Counted from the stretch's first letter, positions 10,537 to 19,621 are shown. The stretch: 64,000 bases of DNA from Meridianimaribacter flavus (GCF_004366715.1 NZ_SOQZ01000002.1:1-64000); one strand, 5' to 3'. Numbers and translations are program-made. The notes: generated from the sequence alone by a model not told the origin.

Positions 10537-11285
10537 TATATAATCTTTTTAATAACTCTTAGTTTATGTGTGTGAATGCGTCTATCAGTATTATAAATAC
10601 CACTATGATCTAACCTATCTATTCTTACTTTTCCATGAGCATGGATAATGTAGTTGTTTTCCATAATAATACCTACATGTACAATGTTGCCTTCATCATT
10701 ATCAAAAAAAGCTAAATCTCCTGGTTCACTTTCTTCAATGAAGCTCAAAGCTTGACCTTGTGTTGCCTGTTGAGAAGCGTCTCTTAATAGTTTATAACCA
10801 TTTAGCTTATAAACCATTTGAGTAAATCCAGAACAATCAATACCAAAGGGTGTTTTTCCTCCCCATAAATAAGGAGAGTTTAAGTATGTAAATGCTGTTG
10901 AAATTAAATTTTCCTTAGGAGTTACTTTATCAATAACATTTCCGTCATGCGAATGATTAAGAATGGATAGTCCGTTTAAGCAAGAACCTATAGGAATAGT
11001 AAAAAGGTTTTTAGCATCATCTTCTACGAATTCAACTAAATCAGAAGAAAGGATAGGGGTTTGACTTTCTAGTGTTGAGTAAGATTCATTATCAATCTCA
11101 ACATATTGTTTATTGTCAATCCATCCCTCATATTTATCATGAGCTAGACGAATTCTACTCCAAAACTTACGTTGTTCTAAAACTTTAAAGAATTCTCCAT
11201 ACAACACTTGAGAGACCAACTCACTTCTATCTGATGGCTCAAGTCTAAGAGGGATAATGCTTAAATTACAAATTCCGTATTGCAT
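10536..11285 (-). CDS. C40-family NlpC/P60 cysteine peptidase with SH3-like N-terminus
   Basis: The 249-residue protein resembles gamma-D-glutamyl-L-diamino acid endopeptidases that trim peptidoglycan stem peptides (YkfC/DvLysin type). Residues 1-65 look like a bacterial SH3 domain (V-YGE-FKVLEQRKFWSRIRL ... GWID). The NlpC/P60 domain starts near 125. The catalytic residues fit Cys151 (FGIDCSGF), His203 (VHVGI) and His215 (HAHG). There is no obvious signal peptide, which suggests cytoplasmic turnover of recycled muropeptides or non-classical export. Its start lies 9 bp after the thiolase stop on the same strand, so the two are probably co-transcribed. Confidence 0.88.
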   Translation of the reverse strand: MQYGICNLSIIPLRLEPSDRSELVSQVLYGEFFKVLEQRKFWSRIRLAHDKYEGWIDNKQYVEIDNESYSTLESQTPILSSDLVEFVEDDAKNLFTIPIGSCLNGLSILNHSHDGNVIDKVTPKENLISTAFTYLNSPYLWGGKTPFGIDCSGFTQMVYKLNGYKLLRDASQQATQGQALSFIEESEPGDLAFFDNDEGNIVHVGIIMENNYIIHAHGKVRIDRLDHSGIYNTDRRIHTHKLRVIKKII

Positions 11286-11294
11286 TAAATGTAT

Positions 11295-12473
11295 TTAGTT
11301 GCGTTCAACTACAATTGCCGATGCACCACCACCACCATTACATATAGCTGCAGCACCAATTTTTGCATTGTTTTGTTCTAATACGTTTAAAAGTGTAATT
11401 ATAATTCTAACACCAGAGCATCCTAATGGATGACCTAAAGATACAGCACCTCCATTTACATTTACATTACTATCATTCAACCCAAGAAGTTTAATGTTAG
11501 CTAAACCAACAACCGAAAATGCTTCGTTAAATTCAAAAAAGTCAACATCGTCAATAGCAATACCAGCTTTATCTAAAGCTTTTGGTAAAGCTTTTGCAGG
11601 AGCTGTAGTAAACCATTTTGGTTCTTGTGCAGCATCAGCGTAACCCTTAATAGTCGCTAAAGGTTTTAAACCTAAAGCATCAGCTTTTTCTTTACTCATT
11701 AATACCATTGCTCCAGCACCATCATTAATGGTTGATGCGTTAGCAGCTGTTACAGTTCCATCCTTTGTAAAAGCAGGACGTAATGCAGGTATCTTCTCCA
11801 TTTTCACATTGGTAAATTCTTCATCTTTACTAATAACTATTGCATCTCCACGACGTTGAGGCACTTCAACAGGAACAACTTCATTATCAAATTTTCCTGC
11901 TTCCCAAGCAGCAGCAGAACGTGTGTAAGATTGAATTGCATAAGCATCTTGGTCTTCACGTGAGAAACCGTATTCAGTAGCACATGCATCAGCACAAACT
12001 CCCATTGCATTTTGGTCGTATGCATCTACTAAACCATCTTTTTGCATACCATCTACTAATGAGGTAGGTCCAAATTTAGTACCAGTTCTTGCATGTAAAT
12101 AGTGAGGTATTAAACTCATGTTCTCCATTCCACCAGCAACAACAATATCAGCATCACCTAGAGCTATAGATTGAGCAGCTTGCATAACAGCTTTCATACC
12201 TGAAGCACAAACTTTGTTTACGGTAGTACATGGAACAGAATCAGGAATTCCAGCAAAAATTGCGGCTTGTCTTGCTGGTGCTTGACCAGTTCCTGCCTGT
12301 ACAACATTTCCCATTAAAACTTCATCAACTAATTTAGGTTTTAAATTTATTTTATCTAGTGCGCCTTTTATTGCTACAGCTCCTAGTTTTGGAGCTGGTA
12401 TTGTAGATAAACTACCTAAGAAACTACCTATTGGAGTTCTTGCTGCAGATACAATTACTACCTCTTTACTCAT
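11295..12473 (-). CDS. Acetyl-CoA C-acyltransferase (thiolase II family)
   Basis: The 392-residue protein is a typical type II thiolase, catalysing reversible Claisen condensation of acyl-CoA with acetyl-CoA. All three catalytic residues are visible at canonical positions: Cys89 (NKVCASGMKA), His348 (SLGHPLGCSG) and Cys378 (CNGGGGAS). Biosynthetic thiolase (PhaA/AtoB-like) or degradative FadA-like activity cannot be separated by sequence alone; the numbering matches PhaA-type enzymes closely. It is the first gene of a two-gene minus-strand unit with the NlpC/P60 peptidase. No beta-oxidation partner is adjacent. Confidence 0.93.
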   Translation of the reverse strand: MSKEVVIVSAARTPIGSFLGSLSTIPAPKLGAVAIKGALDKINLKPKLVDEVLMGNVVQAGTGQAPARQAAIFAGIPDSVPCTTVNKVCASGMKAVMQAAQSIALGDADIVVAGGMENMSLIPHYLHARTGTKFGPTSLVDGMQKDGLVDAYDQNAMGVCADACATEYGFSREDQDAYAIQSYTRSAAAWEAGKFDNEVVPVEVPQRRGDAIVISKDEEFTNVKMEKIPALRPAFTKDGTVTAANASTINDGAGAMVLMSKEKADALGLKPLATIKGYADAAQEPKWFTTAPAKALPKALDKAGIAIDDVDFFEFNEAFSVVGLANIKLLGLNDSNVNVNGGAVSLGHPLGCSGVRIIITLLNVLEQNNAKIGAAAICNGGGGASAIVVERN

Positions 12474-12575
12474 TATAATATACGTTTGTTTTTTATAGGT
12501 GTAAAATTAATCATTTTTTTGTAGAGTTAAGAATGAAAACACTATTATAAAACTAATATTACTTTCAAATTTTAT

Positions 12576-12583
12576 TACATTTG
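12576..12583 (+). promoter_or_regulatory. -7 promoter box for the HD phosphohydrolase gene
   Basis: TACATTTG matches the Bacteroidota TAnnTTTG -7 consensus and lies 21 bp before the ATG at 12605. No clear -33 TTG is seen at the usual spacing. Confidence 0.6.
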
Positions 12584-12604
12584 ATAGCATAGTAAAAAGG
12601 CTTT

Positions 12605-14650
12605 ATGAAGGAATTGATAAACAAATGGTATAGAAATCACGCACTTATCTATAAGGTGCTTTTATTTTTAAGTACTACATTTTTAATAGTGTATTTGTTT
12701 CCTAAAAGTGGAAAGTTTAAATACAATTTTGATAAAGGAAAACCTTGGCAGTCAGAAAATTTATACGCTCCTTTCAATTTTGCAATTAAAAAAACTGCAG
12801 AAGAATTAAATGAAGAAAAAGCTACAATTGAAAGTAATAGTACTGTTTATTTTAATATAAATGAAACTACTAAAAAAGATGTTTATAAAGCTTATATTGA
12901 AGAGTTTGACAAGGTTTTTTCCGACAGTATTTCTATGGCAAATACTTCATTATACTCAATAGGAGAGTCTGTTTTAAATCAAATTTACTCATTTGGTGTT
13001 TTAGATGAAGAATATAATTATGACTCTAATAAAAAAGTAGTTTTACTTAATAATCAAAAACAAGTTGCTACCACTTTTTATTCTGAACTCACAAAAACTG
13101 ATGCATTTAGGTCTATATTAGAAAAGGCTTTACAAAACTCTAATAACGCAAGTTATACAACAAATTTTGTGTCTTTGTTTTTTGATATCGTAAAGCCAAA
13201 TTTAACTTTAAATAGTTCAATAACTGATAATGCGCTTCAAGAAGAACTAAATAGAATATCACCAACAAGAGGAAGTGTTGAAAAAGGAACACTGTTAATA
13301 TCAAAAGGAGAACTTGTTGAAGGTAAAAAATACGATGTTTTAAAATCTTTAGAGTCCGAATATGAATCTCAAGTTTGGAGTGAGTCTAACTATAATTGGG
13401 TAGTTTTTGCCTATGCTTTACTAGTTGCTTTAGCGTTATTGATGCTGTTACTGTTTTTAAGAAAATATAGAATGAAGGTGTTTTTAGATAACACTAAGGT
13501 GACATTTATTTTCTTCAATATTATTTTAATGGTATTGCTTACAACATTGATAATTAATTACAATGCTAAATATGTTTATGTAGTTCCGTTATGTGTTTTA
13601 CCACTGGTTTTAAAAGCATTTTTTGATGCACGTTTAGGTTTATTTGCTCATGTACTAACAGTTTTATTATTAGGTTTTATAGTCCCTAATAGTTATGAAT
13701 ATATGTTTTTGCAAATTATTGCAGGAATTGTAACCATACTTACAGTTTCTGAATTGTATAAAAGAGCAAATCTATTCATATCTGTTGGTCAAATTACCCT
13801 CATATACATTATAGCATATTTTGCGTTTTTTGTAATTCATGAAGGAAGTATAACCAATATTCAACCAGAAACATTTGGTTTATTCATTTTATGCGGTTTA
13901 GCAACCTTGTTTGTGCAACCGTTAATATATATCTATGAAAAAGTGTTTGGTTTAGTATCTGACGTATCATTGTTGGAATTATCTGATACAAATACAAAAT
14001 TACTGAAAGAGCTTTCAAATAAAGCACCAGGAACGTTTCATCACTCCTTAAACGTTGCAAATCTAGCCGAAGCGTGTGCAAACGAGATAGGAGCCAACGC
14101 AATGTTGGTAAGAGTAGGAGCATTATATCACGATATAGGAAAAATGAAAAATCCTACTTACTTTACAGAAAATCAATCAACAGGAATTAATCCTCATGAC
14201 GAATTATCGCCTAAAGAGAGTGCTAAAATTATCATTGACCATGTAATTGATGGAATAGAAATTGCTAAAAAAAATAATCTTCCTGATAGAGTTATTGATT
14301 TTATTAGAACACATCATGGTTCAAGCTTGGTGTACTATTTTTATTTAAAAGAAAGAGAATTAAATGAAGATTTAGAAAAAGATGATTTTAGATACCCTGG
14401 ACCAAAACCATTCAGCAAAGAAACAGCTATACTTATGATGTGCGATAGTGTTGAAGCTGCTTCAAAGAGTTTAAAAGAACCTACATCTACTAAAATAGAT
14501 AAGTTTGTTGAAAACATTATAAGTAAGCAAATGGAAAGTGGTCAGTTTTTAAATGCTAACATTACTTTCAAGGAAATTCAATCTATCAAAAAAATTCTAA
14601 AAAGTAAACTCGCTAACATTTATCATTTAAGAATAGAATATCCTGAATAA
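12605..14650 (+). CDS. 7TM-HD family phosphohydrolase, PgpH-like (c-di-AMP phosphodiesterase)
   Basis: The 681-residue membrane protein starts with one transmembrane segment (~15-33). A ~230-residue extracytoplasmic 7TMR-HDED domain follows. A bundle of about seven transmembrane helices spans ~265-455. The cytoplasmic HD hydrolase domain has HHSLNVANLAE and YHDIGKM, with the HD pair at His509-Asp510, and a later THHGSS motif. This is the PgpH architecture; characterised members hydrolyse the second messenger c-di-AMP to pApA. The role here is inferred from the family. A TAnnTTTG promoter box precedes it and a bidirectional terminator separates it from the tRNA cluster. Confidence 0.92.
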   Translation: MKELINKWYRNHALIYKVLLFLSTTFLIVYLFPKSGKFKYNFDKGKPWQSENLYAPFNFAIKKTAEELNEEKATIESNSTVYFNINETTKKDVYKAYIEEFDKVFSDSISMANTSLYSIGESVLNQIYSFGVLDEEYNYDSNKKVVLLNNQKQVATTFYSELTKTDAFRSILEKALQNSNNASYTTNFVSLFFDIVKPNLTLNSSITDNALQEELNRISPTRGSVEKGTLLISKGELVEGKKYDVLKSLESEYESQVWSESNYNWVVFAYALLVALALLMLLLFLRKYRMKVFLDNTKVTFIFFNIILMVLLTTLIINYNAKYVYVVPLCVLPLVLKAFFDARLGLFAHVLTVLLLGFIVPNSYEYMFLQIIAGIVTILTVSELYKRANLFISVGQITLIYIIAYFAFFVIHEGSITNIQPETFGLFILCGLATLFVQPLIYIYEKVFGLVSDVSLLELSDTNTKLLKELSNKAPGTFHHSLNVANLAEACANEIGANAMLVRVGALYHDIGKMKNPTYFTENQSTGINPHDELSPKESAKIIIDHVIDGIEIAKKNNLPDRVIDFIRTHHGSSLVYYFYLKERELNEDLEKDDFRYPGPKPFSKETAILMMCDSVEAASKSLKEPTSTKIDKFVENIISKQMESGQFLNANITFKEIQSIKKILKSKLANIYHLRIEYPE

Positions 14651-14652
14651 AA

Positions 14653-14682
14653 AAAAAGCCATATCAATCGATATGGCTTTTT
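14653..14682. terminator. Bidirectional terminator between HD phosphohydrolase and tRNAs
   Basis: A 12-bp inverted repeat (14653-14664 with 14671-14682) with loop CAATCG has A and T runs on its two sides. It can end both the plus-strand gene and the minus-strand tRNA transcript. Confidence 0.88.
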
Positions 14683-14683
14683 G

Positions 14684-14757
14684 TGATCGCGACAGGATTC
14701 GAACCTGTGACCGTCTGCTTAGAAGGCAGATGCTCTATCCAGCTGAGCTACGCGACC
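14684..14757 (-). tRNA. tRNA-Arg (anticodon TCT)
   Basis: The minus strand folds into a complete 74-nt cloverleaf. The acceptor stem is GGTCGCG with CGCGATC, the discriminator is A and the anticodon loop is CTTCTAA. The T arm is ACAGG-TTCGAAT-CCTGT. CCA is not encoded. It reads AGA codons, the favoured Arg codon in this AT-rich genome. Confidence 0.96.
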
Positions 14758-14787
14758 CTTCAAGAATCTAATCGATTCTGAATAAAG

Positions 14788-14862
14788 TCGGGGTGGCAGG
14801 ATTCGAACCTGCGACCTCCGCGTCCCAAACGCGGCGCGATAACCGGGCTACGCTACACCCCG
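14788..14862 (-). tRNA. tRNA-Pro (anticodon TGG)
   Basis: A 75-nt cloverleaf on the minus strand has acceptor CGGGGTG with CACCCCG, discriminator A and anticodon loop TTTGGGA. CCA is not encoded. It is the middle gene of a three-tRNA minus-strand cluster with ~30-bp spacing to the Arg tRNA. Confidence 0.96.
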
Positions 14863-14869
14863 AAAATTG

Positions 14870-14953
14870 CGGAGAGACGGGGATTCGAACCCCGGCAACA
14901 CTTACGCGTTGACAGATTAGCAATCTGCTCCATTACCACTCTGGCACCTCTCC
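14870..14953 (-). tRNA. tRNA-Ser (anticodon GCT)
   Basis: An 84-nt class II tRNA on the minus strand has acceptor GGAGAGG with TCTCTCC, discriminator G and anticodon loop TTGCTAA. A long variable arm (AACGCGTAAGTGTT region) is typical of serine tRNAs. It is the first gene of the cluster in transcription order. Confidence 0.96.
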
Positions 14954-15037
14954 AATGCATTATAAAAAGAACGTTCCTTAAATGCGGATGCAAATGTAAC
15001 TTTTCATTATAAAGAACGCAACTATTTTTTAAACTTT

Positions 15038-15697
15038 TTATTCAAAAAAATATTTCGAAACCTCATAGTTTATCTCATTAAAACTGCTAATCACTTTATT
15101 AGCTTTAGAGTAGTCCTGATTTTTTGAGTGTTTGCTATCGTATCCAACACAAAAAATATCAGCTGCATTTGCTGCTAAAATACCGTTTGTCGAATCTTCA
15201 ATAACAATACAGTTCTTTTTATCATGACCAGAAAGTTCTGCGGCTCTCAAAAATATTTCAGGATGTGGTTTTGAAGCTTTTAGTTCTGCACCACAAATTT
15301 TTGCTTTAAAATATTTATCAAGGTCAAATTTATCAAATACCTTGTTTATAGTGCTTCTAGATGCTGAAGAGGCTAAAACTAAAGTGATCTCATTGTCATG
15401 ATAATCCTTAATAAGCTCATAAACGCCATCTAACAATTGTAAGCTATTGTCAGTGTCAAATAAGGTGTTAAAATGTTTACGTTTAGTAAGTTCTAAGTCA
15501 ACTGGATCTTCATCTAAACCAAAATGAGTACATAAAGCTTTACATACATTTTTTGTGGATTGTCCTGTAAAAGATTCGTAGTGTTCAGTGGTAACATTTA
15601 AACCAAAGTCTGAAAACATAGAATGGTAAGCTTTATGGTGTAAAGGTTCGGTGTCTACAATTACACCATCCATATCAAATAATACAGCTTTTAACAT
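15038..15697 (-). CDS. HAD-superfamily phosphatase, beta-phosphoglucomutase-like
   Basis: The 219-residue cytoplasmic enzyme has HAD motif I LFDMDGVIVDTEP with nucleophile Asp8 and acid/base Asp10. A C1 helical cap follows. Motif II is the serine in LVLASSAS, motif III the Lys in KASKPHPEIF, and motif IV is VIEDSTNGILAA. This is the sugar-phosphate phosphatase/beta-phosphoglucomutase subfamily. The substrate cannot be read from sequence; small sugar phosphates are likely. It stands alone, followed in transcription by the tRNA cluster on the same strand. Confidence 0.9.
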   Translation of the reverse strand: MLKAVLFDMDGVIVDTEPLHHKAYHSMFSDFGLNVTTEHYESFTGQSTKNVCKALCTHFGLDEDPVDLELTKRKHFNTLFDTDNSLQLLDGVYELIKDYHDNEITLVLASSASRSTINKVFDKFDLDKYFKAKICGAELKASKPHPEIFLRAAELSGHDKKNCIVIEDSTNGILAANAADIFCVGYDSKHSKNQDYSKANKVISSFNEINYEVSKYFFE

Positions 15698-15925
15698 GTT
15701 GTCAATTTTTGTGCGAATATAATGATGATTATAGCTTTAGTCATCAATCAAACTCATTTAATCTAAGTTTTTGTGTTAATTGTGACTTATAATTAATTGA
15801 AAAAGAGAACGCTAAACTACTTATTTATGTTAAAAAATGGTAATCAAATGCTTAAAAAATGGTTATTTGTCGAATAAATTAAACACTTTATCGAATATTT
15901 TGACCAGTTGAGAACTTTTTTAACA

Positions 15926-15933
15926 TATATTTG
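15926..15933 (+). promoter_or_regulatory. Promoter of the small putative lipoprotein gene
   Basis: TATATTTG matches the TAnnTTTG -7 box. A TTG at 15900-15902 lies 23 bp upstream, within the N17-23 spacing reported for flavobacterial promoters. The ATG is 32 bp downstream. Confidence 0.65.
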
Positions 15934-15965
15934 CTGCAAATATTTTCATTTAAACCCCAAATCGA

Positions 15966-16403
15966 ATGAAACCTAACTTAACCAACAAAGCTATTGCTTT
16001 TGCAATAGTATGTACTACATTTTTTAATTGTTCTATAGAATCTATAGACAATTCACAATCAGAATCATTGATAGTTCAAGAAGAGATTCAAACTGTAACA
16101 GAATCTACTACATGTAGTGGTTCTAATCCAACAGCTAGAATAACAAACAATGGAACTGTTATTGTCGATTTTGAAATACTTACAATTGATGGAACATTAT
16201 TGGACAGTGAGTATAGTTTAGCTCCAGGAGAAAGTTCTTCATGGAAAACTTTTGATCAAGGAGATATTATTTTTTCAATTACCAATGAAGATCCAAACAT
16301 AAACGACTTGAAAGTTGCTTATAACATGAGCGCTTGTATGGAATTTGATATGGAGATTGGACCAGATAACTTGCTAACAACAGCAACACCTGAATCACTT
16401 TAA
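15966..16403 (+). CDS. Putative small lipoprotein, unknown function
   Basis: The 145-residue protein has a hydrophobic N-terminus ending in TFFNC at Cys22. This is a weak lipobox followed by SIES, similar to Bacteroidota lipoprotein export contexts. The mature part is acidic and looks like a compact beta-sandwich (RITNNGTVIVDFEILTIDG ... LAPGESSSWKTF). Two further cysteines (TTCSGS and SACMEF) could form a disulfide. I do not recognise the family. Its TAA stop overlaps the stop of the convergent methyltransferase gene in the shared tetranucleotide TTAA. It has its own promoter. Confidence 0.75.
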   Translation: MKPNLTNKAIAFAIVCTTFFNCSIESIDNSQSESLIVQEEIQTVTESTTCSGSNPTARITNNGTVIVDFEILTIDGTLLDSEYSLAPGESSSWKTFDQGDIIFSITNEDPNINDLKVAYNMSACMEFDMEIGPDNLLTTATPESL

Positions 16404-17581
16404 GATACTTTTTTACAAATAATCACAATTTTTTCATTGTGAAGGTTTGTTGTAAAAAAGACATAAGTATCGCCTCCATCTTTAATTTTGAATTTTTTTC
16501 GAATTTGCTGAACCGCTTCAGGAAAGTTTCGAGTACTGATATTAGCTTTTTCATGCAGCTCCTTTTTTAGGAGCTGCTTGTTATATGGTAATACACGTTC
16601 AATTTTAAAGCGTCTTCCTGGAAATTCAACCAAGTCTTGTAAAGTGTATAAATGAGTATGTTGATGAAGCTTTAAAACATTTAATTGTTTTGAAACAGAT
16701 TTGAAACCACCAGATTTTAATACTGCTGCATTGGGCTCGTATAAATAGGTTAGTGGCTCACTAAAGTTGGTTGTTATTGCTTGTTCTTCATTTAATTTAA
16801 AATCAAATGTTTCTTCAGCAGTTTTATTAATGTTTACTGTTTTAATCGTGGTTTCTGCTTCAAATCCTTTTTCTAAAATCCAAAGTAGCTCTTTAACCTC
16901 GTTGTTAACAGCAATAACATGTATGGTTTTCACGTAATTCAGTTCGCTAATTCCAACTGATATATCTAATAATGGAGAGGTTTTTATCATTACATTATTA
17001 GTATGATTGAAAATAGTGTTAAGGTGCTTTGGTACATCAGGTAGGCAATCTTTTAAAAAAAACACTTTACCCTTTGTGTCATGTCTTCTTGAAGGATCAA
17101 TATAAACCCAGTCGTATTTTTTATTATTGTTTAATAATTGAGAAACTCCATCATTAGTTATCGTTTCAATAGTATTAACTCCTAGTTTTTTATAGTTATG
17201 CGAGACAAGTTCAGAAAGCTCACTGTTAATTTCGCAGTGAGTAACTTCTTTGAATTTTTTTGAAAAATAATAACAGTCAATTCCAAAACCTCCTGTAAGG
17301 TCTATGATAGAATCACCAGTTATTAAACTCGATTTATATTTAGCAGTTATTTCAGAAGATGTTTGCTCAATATTTAGCTTGTTTGGATAGTATATTTTTT
17401 TGGTATTAAACCATGTTGGAAGCTTTGTTTTACAGCGTTTTTTTGCTTCTATTTGCTCTACTAGTAGTTTTATGTCAACATCAGAATGATGATTCTTTTT
17501 TAATAATAAATCGGCAGTGTTAGAATTTATGTTTTCATTTATAAATTCTTGATTTATAGTATTTAAAATATTTTTATTCAA
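16400..17581 (-). CDS. Class I SAM-dependent methyltransferase with THUMP-like domain
   Basis: The 393-residue protein has a SAM-binding motif I DLTGGFGIDCYYFSK near residues 95-110. A YIDPSRR motif lies near 178, similar to the DPxR/NPPY position of RNA and DNA methyltransferases. The C-terminal third has the basic FPGRRFKIERVLPYNK segment seen in THUMP-like-domain methyltransferases of Bacteroidota. RNA is the probable substrate, but this is inferred. The gene begins 7 bp after the stop of the AI-2E family transporter gene on the same strand, so they likely share a transcript. The stop overlaps that of the convergent lipoprotein gene. Confidence 0.82.
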   Translation of the reverse strand: MNKNILNTINQEFINENINSNTADLLLKKNHHSDVDIKLLVEQIEAKKRCKTKLPTWFNTKKIYYPNKLNIEQTSSEITAKYKSSLITGDSIIDLTGGFGIDCYYFSKKFKEVTHCEINSELSELVSHNYKKLGVNTIETITNDGVSQLLNNNKKYDWVYIDPSRRHDTKGKVFFLKDCLPDVPKHLNTIFNHTNNVMIKTSPLLDISVGISELNYVKTIHVIAVNNEVKELLWILEKGFEAETTIKTVNINKTAEETFDFKLNEEQAITTNFSEPLTYLYEPNAAVLKSGGFKSVSKQLNVLKLHQHTHLYTLQDLVEFPGRRFKIERVLPYNKQLLKKELHEKANISTRNFPEAVQQIRKKFKIKDGGDTYVFFTTNLHNEKIVIICKKVS

Positions 17582-17588
17582 AGTAAAA

Positions 17589-18677
17589 CTACAAGTCTTT
17601 AGTAAGTTTTTTTACGACTTTATTTTCTGAAAGAAACTCTTTTAAAATCACTTTTATAGCAGTGTAAGCAGGTACTGCAATGATAAGACCTACAACACCA
17701 AAAAGGATTCCAGCAATTAGAATAACCAAGAAAATTTCCAATGGATGGGATTTTACACTTTTTGAGAAAATTATTGGCTGACTTCCAAAGTTATCAATCA
17801 GTTGTCCTATAATAAAAACTAGAAGTACCCAAAACGTTTTTGGCATAATCACTTCGCTAAAGCTTGCACCAAGATTACTTGTCATTGTTAGCGTAATCAT
17901 TAAAGCAGCTCCAACCAAAGGACCAACATAAGGGATAAGGTTAAGTAATGCACATAAAAAAGCAATAACTACAGCGTTTTCAACACCAATTATTAATAAT
18001 CCAATAGTATAAATTATAAACAGAATTAAAATTTGAAATATAAGGCCAACAAAATAACGCGAAAGCAAGTCTTTAATTTTGGTTGAAGAATTGCTCCATC
18101 TAGTTTCCTTATCGTCTGGAATAAAGGTCATAATTCCGTTTTCAAAAAGACGACTATCCTTTAAGAAGAAAAACGAAATGAATAAAACCGAAAACAGTCC
18201 AATTCCAAAACTACCTAATCCACTAGCTAGCGAGTTTAAAAAATTAGGAATTAGTGCGTAATCAATCTTATTTAAAAGATTAGATTCTTTTATAGACTTT
18301 TCAACATCAATATTATTAATTTCAAAATAGGTGAGTGCCTGATGGTATAAATCTTGAATGTTACTCTGTAACTGATCAATATCTAATAATGACAAATTAT
18401 GACTTTGCTTAGTAATTAAAGGAATAAACAATCCTATGAGCCCAATTAAAAGCCCTAAAAAAATAGCCATTGTAGTAATAACAGCTACAGTATTATTGAA
18501 TTTTAATTTCTTTCTTAAAAATAAAACTATAGGTCTACCGATTAATGAAATAACAGCTGCAATAGCAATGTAAACTATTACGGCTTGAATTTTATACAAA
18601 AAAAACAATGTTAGCGCTATGCCTAAAACAATAGCTAATGCGCGTAAAATTCCGTTGGAAATAGTTTTTGAATTCAT
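17589..18677 (-). CDS. AI-2E family transporter (PerM/TqsA-like permease)
   Basis: The 362-residue inner-membrane protein has the family layout. Two N-terminal hairpins of hydrophobic helices (~10-45 and ~60-90) come first, then a soluble ~100-145 segment, then about five further helices to ~350. The conserved PYVGPLVGA region lies near residue 250. Members export autoinducer-2 or act in ion/osmotic adaptation, so the true substrate is unknown. It lies in a minus-strand run with the THUMP-like methyltransferase downstream and the TrmH-type methyltransferase 21 bp upstream. Confidence 0.88.
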   Translation of the reverse strand: MNSKTISNGILRALAIVLGIALTLFFLYKIQAVIVYIAIAAVISLIGRPIVLFLRKKLKFNNTVAVITTMAIFLGLLIGLIGLFIPLITKQSHNLSLLDIDQLQSNIQDLYHQALTYFEINNIDVEKSIKESNLLNKIDYALIPNFLNSLASGLGSFGIGLFSVLFISFFFLKDSRLFENGIMTFIPDDKETRWSNSSTKIKDLLSRYFVGLIFQILILFIIYTIGLLIIGVENAVVIAFLCALLNLIPYVGPLVGAALMITLTMTSNLGASFSEVIMPKTFWVLLVFIIGQLIDNFGSQPIIFSKSVKSHPLEIFLVILIAGILFGVVGLIIAVPAYTAIKVILKEFLSENKVVKKLTKDL

Positions 18678-18698
18678 AAAGTAAAGATATAAAATCTA

Positions 18699-19199
18699 CT
18701 ACATTAATTGCTTGGTGATTTCATATAAAGCAATTGTTGTGGCTTGTACCACATTCATACTGCTGTTTTGTCCAAACATATTAATATGCAATGCGTGGTC
18801 ACATTGTTCTAAAAGTGACTCTGAAACACCAAAATTTTCATCTCCAATGATTAGAGCGATAGGTTGATTTTGTACAAATTGATGATTATGTATTGGTTTA
18901 CTAATAGATGTAATTTCTAAAGCAATTATTTGGTAACTTTTGGCTTTTAGGGAAGTTATTATCTCGAGCGTGTTTTTTGCAAACTCGTAGTTTACAAACT
19001 TTTCGGTTGAGCGTGAAGTTTTAGTGACTTTTCTGCCAATGGTAATGCCTTCACCACAAAACACAATATTTTCAATTCCAAAAGCATCAGCTGTTCTAAA
19101 CAAGCTGCCAATATTTGGTGCGTTGTTAATGTTATCGCAAACAATTGTTATTGGGAACGTACGTTTTGCAAAGTTGCTTGAGTAATAATCTAATTGCAA
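18699..19199 (-). CDS. TrmH/SpoU-family RNA 2'-O-methyltransferase
   Basis: The 166-residue SPOUT-fold enzyme has the three SpoU motifs: motif 1 NAPNIGSLFRTADAFG (~27-42), motif 2 ALIIGDENFGVS (~133-145) and motif 3 INMFGQNSSMNVVQATTIALYE near the C-terminus. It is only the catalytic domain, without the N-terminal RNA-binding L30e-like domain. It probably methylates a ribose 2'-OH in tRNA or rRNA using SAM; the site is not predictable from sequence. The gene lies 10 bp downstream of a small membrane-protein gene on the same strand. Confidence 0.87.
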   Translation of the reverse strand: MQLDYYSSNFAKRTFPITIVCDNINNAPNIGSLFRTADAFGIENIVFCGEGITIGRKVTKTSRSTEKFVNYEFAKNTLEIITSLKAKSYQIIALEITSISKPIHNHQFVQNQPIALIIGDENFGVSESLLEQCDHALHINMFGQNSSMNVVQATTIALYEITKQLM

Positions 19200-19209
19200 T
19201 GGATAAAAA

Positions 19210-19434
19210 TTAATACGAAATTAGTAAGCAACCTGAATCCGTTTTACAAAAATCATGATCACAATCTAAAATTATGGTTACTTCATTTGTTTTAAAAACA
19301 TGATTATTTATAGAATAAAGAGGAAGGATGATAAAAAAGATTCCTAATAGAAAAAAAGTAAATCTTAAAATTAGTGATGTAGATTTTTCTTCAGGTATTT
19401 CAAAATTAAATGGATTTTGCGAATTAAAATGCAT
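19210..19434 (-). CDS. Small single-span membrane protein, unknown
   Basis: A 74-residue ORF runs from ATG at 19434; a TTG nine codons upstream would extend it and overlap the preceding small ORF. One strong hydrophobic segment (ILRFTFFLLGIFFIILPLY) spans ~22-40. A short tail follows with three cysteines (LDCDHDFC, GCLL). No family is recognised. It lies between another tiny membrane ORF and the TrmH-type methyltransferase, all on the minus strand with short gaps, which supports a real transcript. Confidence 0.5.
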   Translation of the reverse strand: MHFNSQNPFNFEIPEEKSTSLILRFTFFLLGIFFIILPLYSINNHVFKTNEVTIILDCDHDFCKTDSGCLLISY

Positions 19435-19447
19435 AATATCAAAAATA

Positions 19448-19621
19448 CTAATTAATTTCAATAATAAATATAATAATTATAGGTATTACAATGCATAATG
19501 TAGCAACTAAATAAGCAATCTTCTTTTGCTTCTTTGTTAATTTACTATGCGAATCTTTATTTAAAGAATATTCTGAATAAAAATCAAATATTGAAAATAT
19601 TATTTTCAGAATATCATTCAT
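19448..19621 (-). CDS. Very small membrane protein (57 residues), hypothetical
   Basis: An ATG at 19621 opens a 57-codon frame ending in TAG at 19448. The product has a charged N-terminal half rich in Lys (SKLTKKQKK) and one C-terminal transmembrane segment (IAYLVATLCIVIPIIIIF). It starts 8 bp past the DUF4159 gene stop on the same strand and is followed by another small membrane ORF. Length and composition alone cannot prove it is expressed; the gap-free arrangement favours it. Confidence 0.4.
   Translation of the reverse strand: MNDILKIIFSIFDFYSEYSLNKDSHSKLTKKQKKIAYLVATLCIVIPIIIIFIIEIN

Noticed and set aside
14684-14953. tRNA cluster as an integration site of a genomic island
   Set aside because: All three tRNAs are intact, no integrase gene is near, and I see no duplicated tRNA 3' end in the flanking DNA.
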